Shown here one piece after another: positions 12,104 through 12,702 of a stretch of 12,702 nucleotides of DNA. A program made the position numbers and the translations under genes. The notes under the pieces are model-generated. The model saw only the letters and a list, made by a program, of their open reading frames with translations. It searched no databases and was not told where the DNA came from. The first letter of the stretch is position 1; each line of letters starts with the position of its first letter. The stretch is taken from the NCBI GenBank assembly GCA_009778255.1, contig WRKD01000174.1, forward strand, positions 1 to 12,702, read 5' to 3'. This DNA comes from Bacillota bacterium. GTDB lineage: Bacteria; Bacillota; Dehalobacteriia; UBA4068.

Positions 12104-12702
12104 ATGAAATTTCGCGATTTTTGGATTGCTATAGCCATACTAGCGGTAATAACATTATTCATATTTCCTTTAAGCCCCACTCTTATGGATGTTTTGCTTA
12201 TTTTGAATATTACTCTTTCACTGCTGGTGATGATGCTTTCTTTATATGTAAAAGAGCCGCTGGAGTTTTCCGTATTTCCTACATTATTATTGTTTATAAC
12301 TTTATTTCGGCTCTCCCTGAATATCTCTTCTACCAAGCTGGTGCTGGGTAATCAGGGTCAAGCCGGCAGTGTGATACATACTTTTGGCAATTTTGTTATA
12401 GGCAGCAATTTAGTGGTTGGACTCATTGTATTTTTTATCATTATGGTAGTTCAGTTCATTGTTATCACTAAAGGCGCAGAGCGTGTGGCAGAAGTTTCGG
12501 CGCGTTTTACTTTAGACGCCATGCCCGGTAAGCAAATGGCAATAGACGCCGATCTTAATACCGGTGCTATAGACGAGATCACAGCCAAAACACGGCGTCT
12601 TAATATACAAAAAGAAGCGGATTTTCATGGTTCGATGGATGGGGCAGCCAAGTTTATCAAAGGAGACGCTATTGCCGCAATCATCATTACCTTAATCAAT
12701 AT
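12104..12702 (+). CDS. flhA: Flagellar export platform protein FlhA (partial, cut by window end)
   Basis: FlhA forms the nonameric export platform; its N-terminal membrane part conducts ions and gates export, and its cytoplasmic part docks chaperone-substrate complexes. The first 199 residues are present. Membrane segments lie at about 6-22, 27-48, 56-75 and 98-124. The conserved KEPLEFSVFPTLLL (50-63) and the FHIPEP-family signature RFTLDAMPGKQMAIDAD (134-150), after TKGAERVAEVSA, are clear, so the identity is secure. ATG 12104 is the start: an in-frame TAA at 12098 closes the frame upstream, and GGGGGT (12093-12098) may serve as the binding site. The N-terminus is shorter than in many homologues. 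The gene continues beyond base 12702. Confidence 0.96.
   Translation, partial: MKFRDFWIAIAILAVITLFIFPLSPTLMDVLLILNITLSLLVMMLSLYVKEPLEFSVFPTLLLFITLFRLSLNISSTKLVLGNQGQAGSVIHTFGNFVIGSNLVVGLIVFFIIMVVQFIVITKGAERVAEVSARFTLDAMPGKQMAIDADLNTGAIDEITAKTRRLNIQKEADFHGSMDGAAKFIKGDAIAAIIITLIN

Noticed and set aside
12052..12351. Plus-strand open frame starting in the flhB-flhA gap
   Set aside because: It overlaps the clear FlhA reading frame in another phase and encodes nothing family-like. The FlhA frame has the FHIPEP signature and stays open to the window end.

Overview
The window looks like part of the chromosome of a flagellated, AT-rich member of the Bacillota. The flagellar genes are typical of that phylum, a YaaR (DUF327) family gene lies among them, and strong GGAGG-type ribosome binding sites precede most genes. 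A diderm Negativicutes-type host is possible, because orphan toxin-tip and immunity modules like those on the left are common there. Nothing in the window settles the class.

Region 1 (about 1-2600) is accessory DNA and looks more AT-rich than the rest. It holds a decayed copy of a lipoprotein-type immunity gene (90-496), a DUF4329-like polymorphic-toxin tip with no visible delivery domain (540-1190), and an intact lipoprotein homologous to the decayed copy (1194-1694) placed 3 bases after the toxin. A second, truncated toxin-tip remnant follows (1748-2065). It runs into a complete Arr-type rifamycin ADP-ribosyltransferase gene with all three NAD-site residues (2013-2465). I read this as a graveyard and reservoir of toxin/immunity cassettes.

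Region 2 (2561-7005) is an insulated late flagellar operon. An intrinsic terminator closes the accessory region. Three bases later comes a near-perfect sigma-28 promoter (TAAAGTTT, 11-base spacer, TACGATTT), followed by fliD, fliS, a FlgN/FliT-like chaperone gene, a yaaR-like gene, cheW and cheR, and then a strong 17-bp terminator hairpin. The genes supply the filament cap, the chaperones for late substrates and two chemotaxis proteins. cheR is split between two frames at a run of ten A residues. A -1 frameshift, or one added A, restores a complete 267-residue CheR exactly at its conserved motif.

Region 3 (7086-12702, continuing past the edge) is an early flagellar operon behind an extended -10 sigma-A-type promoter: flgB, flgC, fliE, fliO, fliP, fliQ, fliR, flhB and flhA (cut by the window end). 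It encodes the proximal rod and the membrane export gate. The usual intervening block (fliF to fliN, hook genes) is absent, so rod-base and gate genes are directly joined. A 27-bp tandem hairpin repeat lies between flgB and flgC, and FlhB carries NPIH instead of the usual NPTH autocleavage motif.
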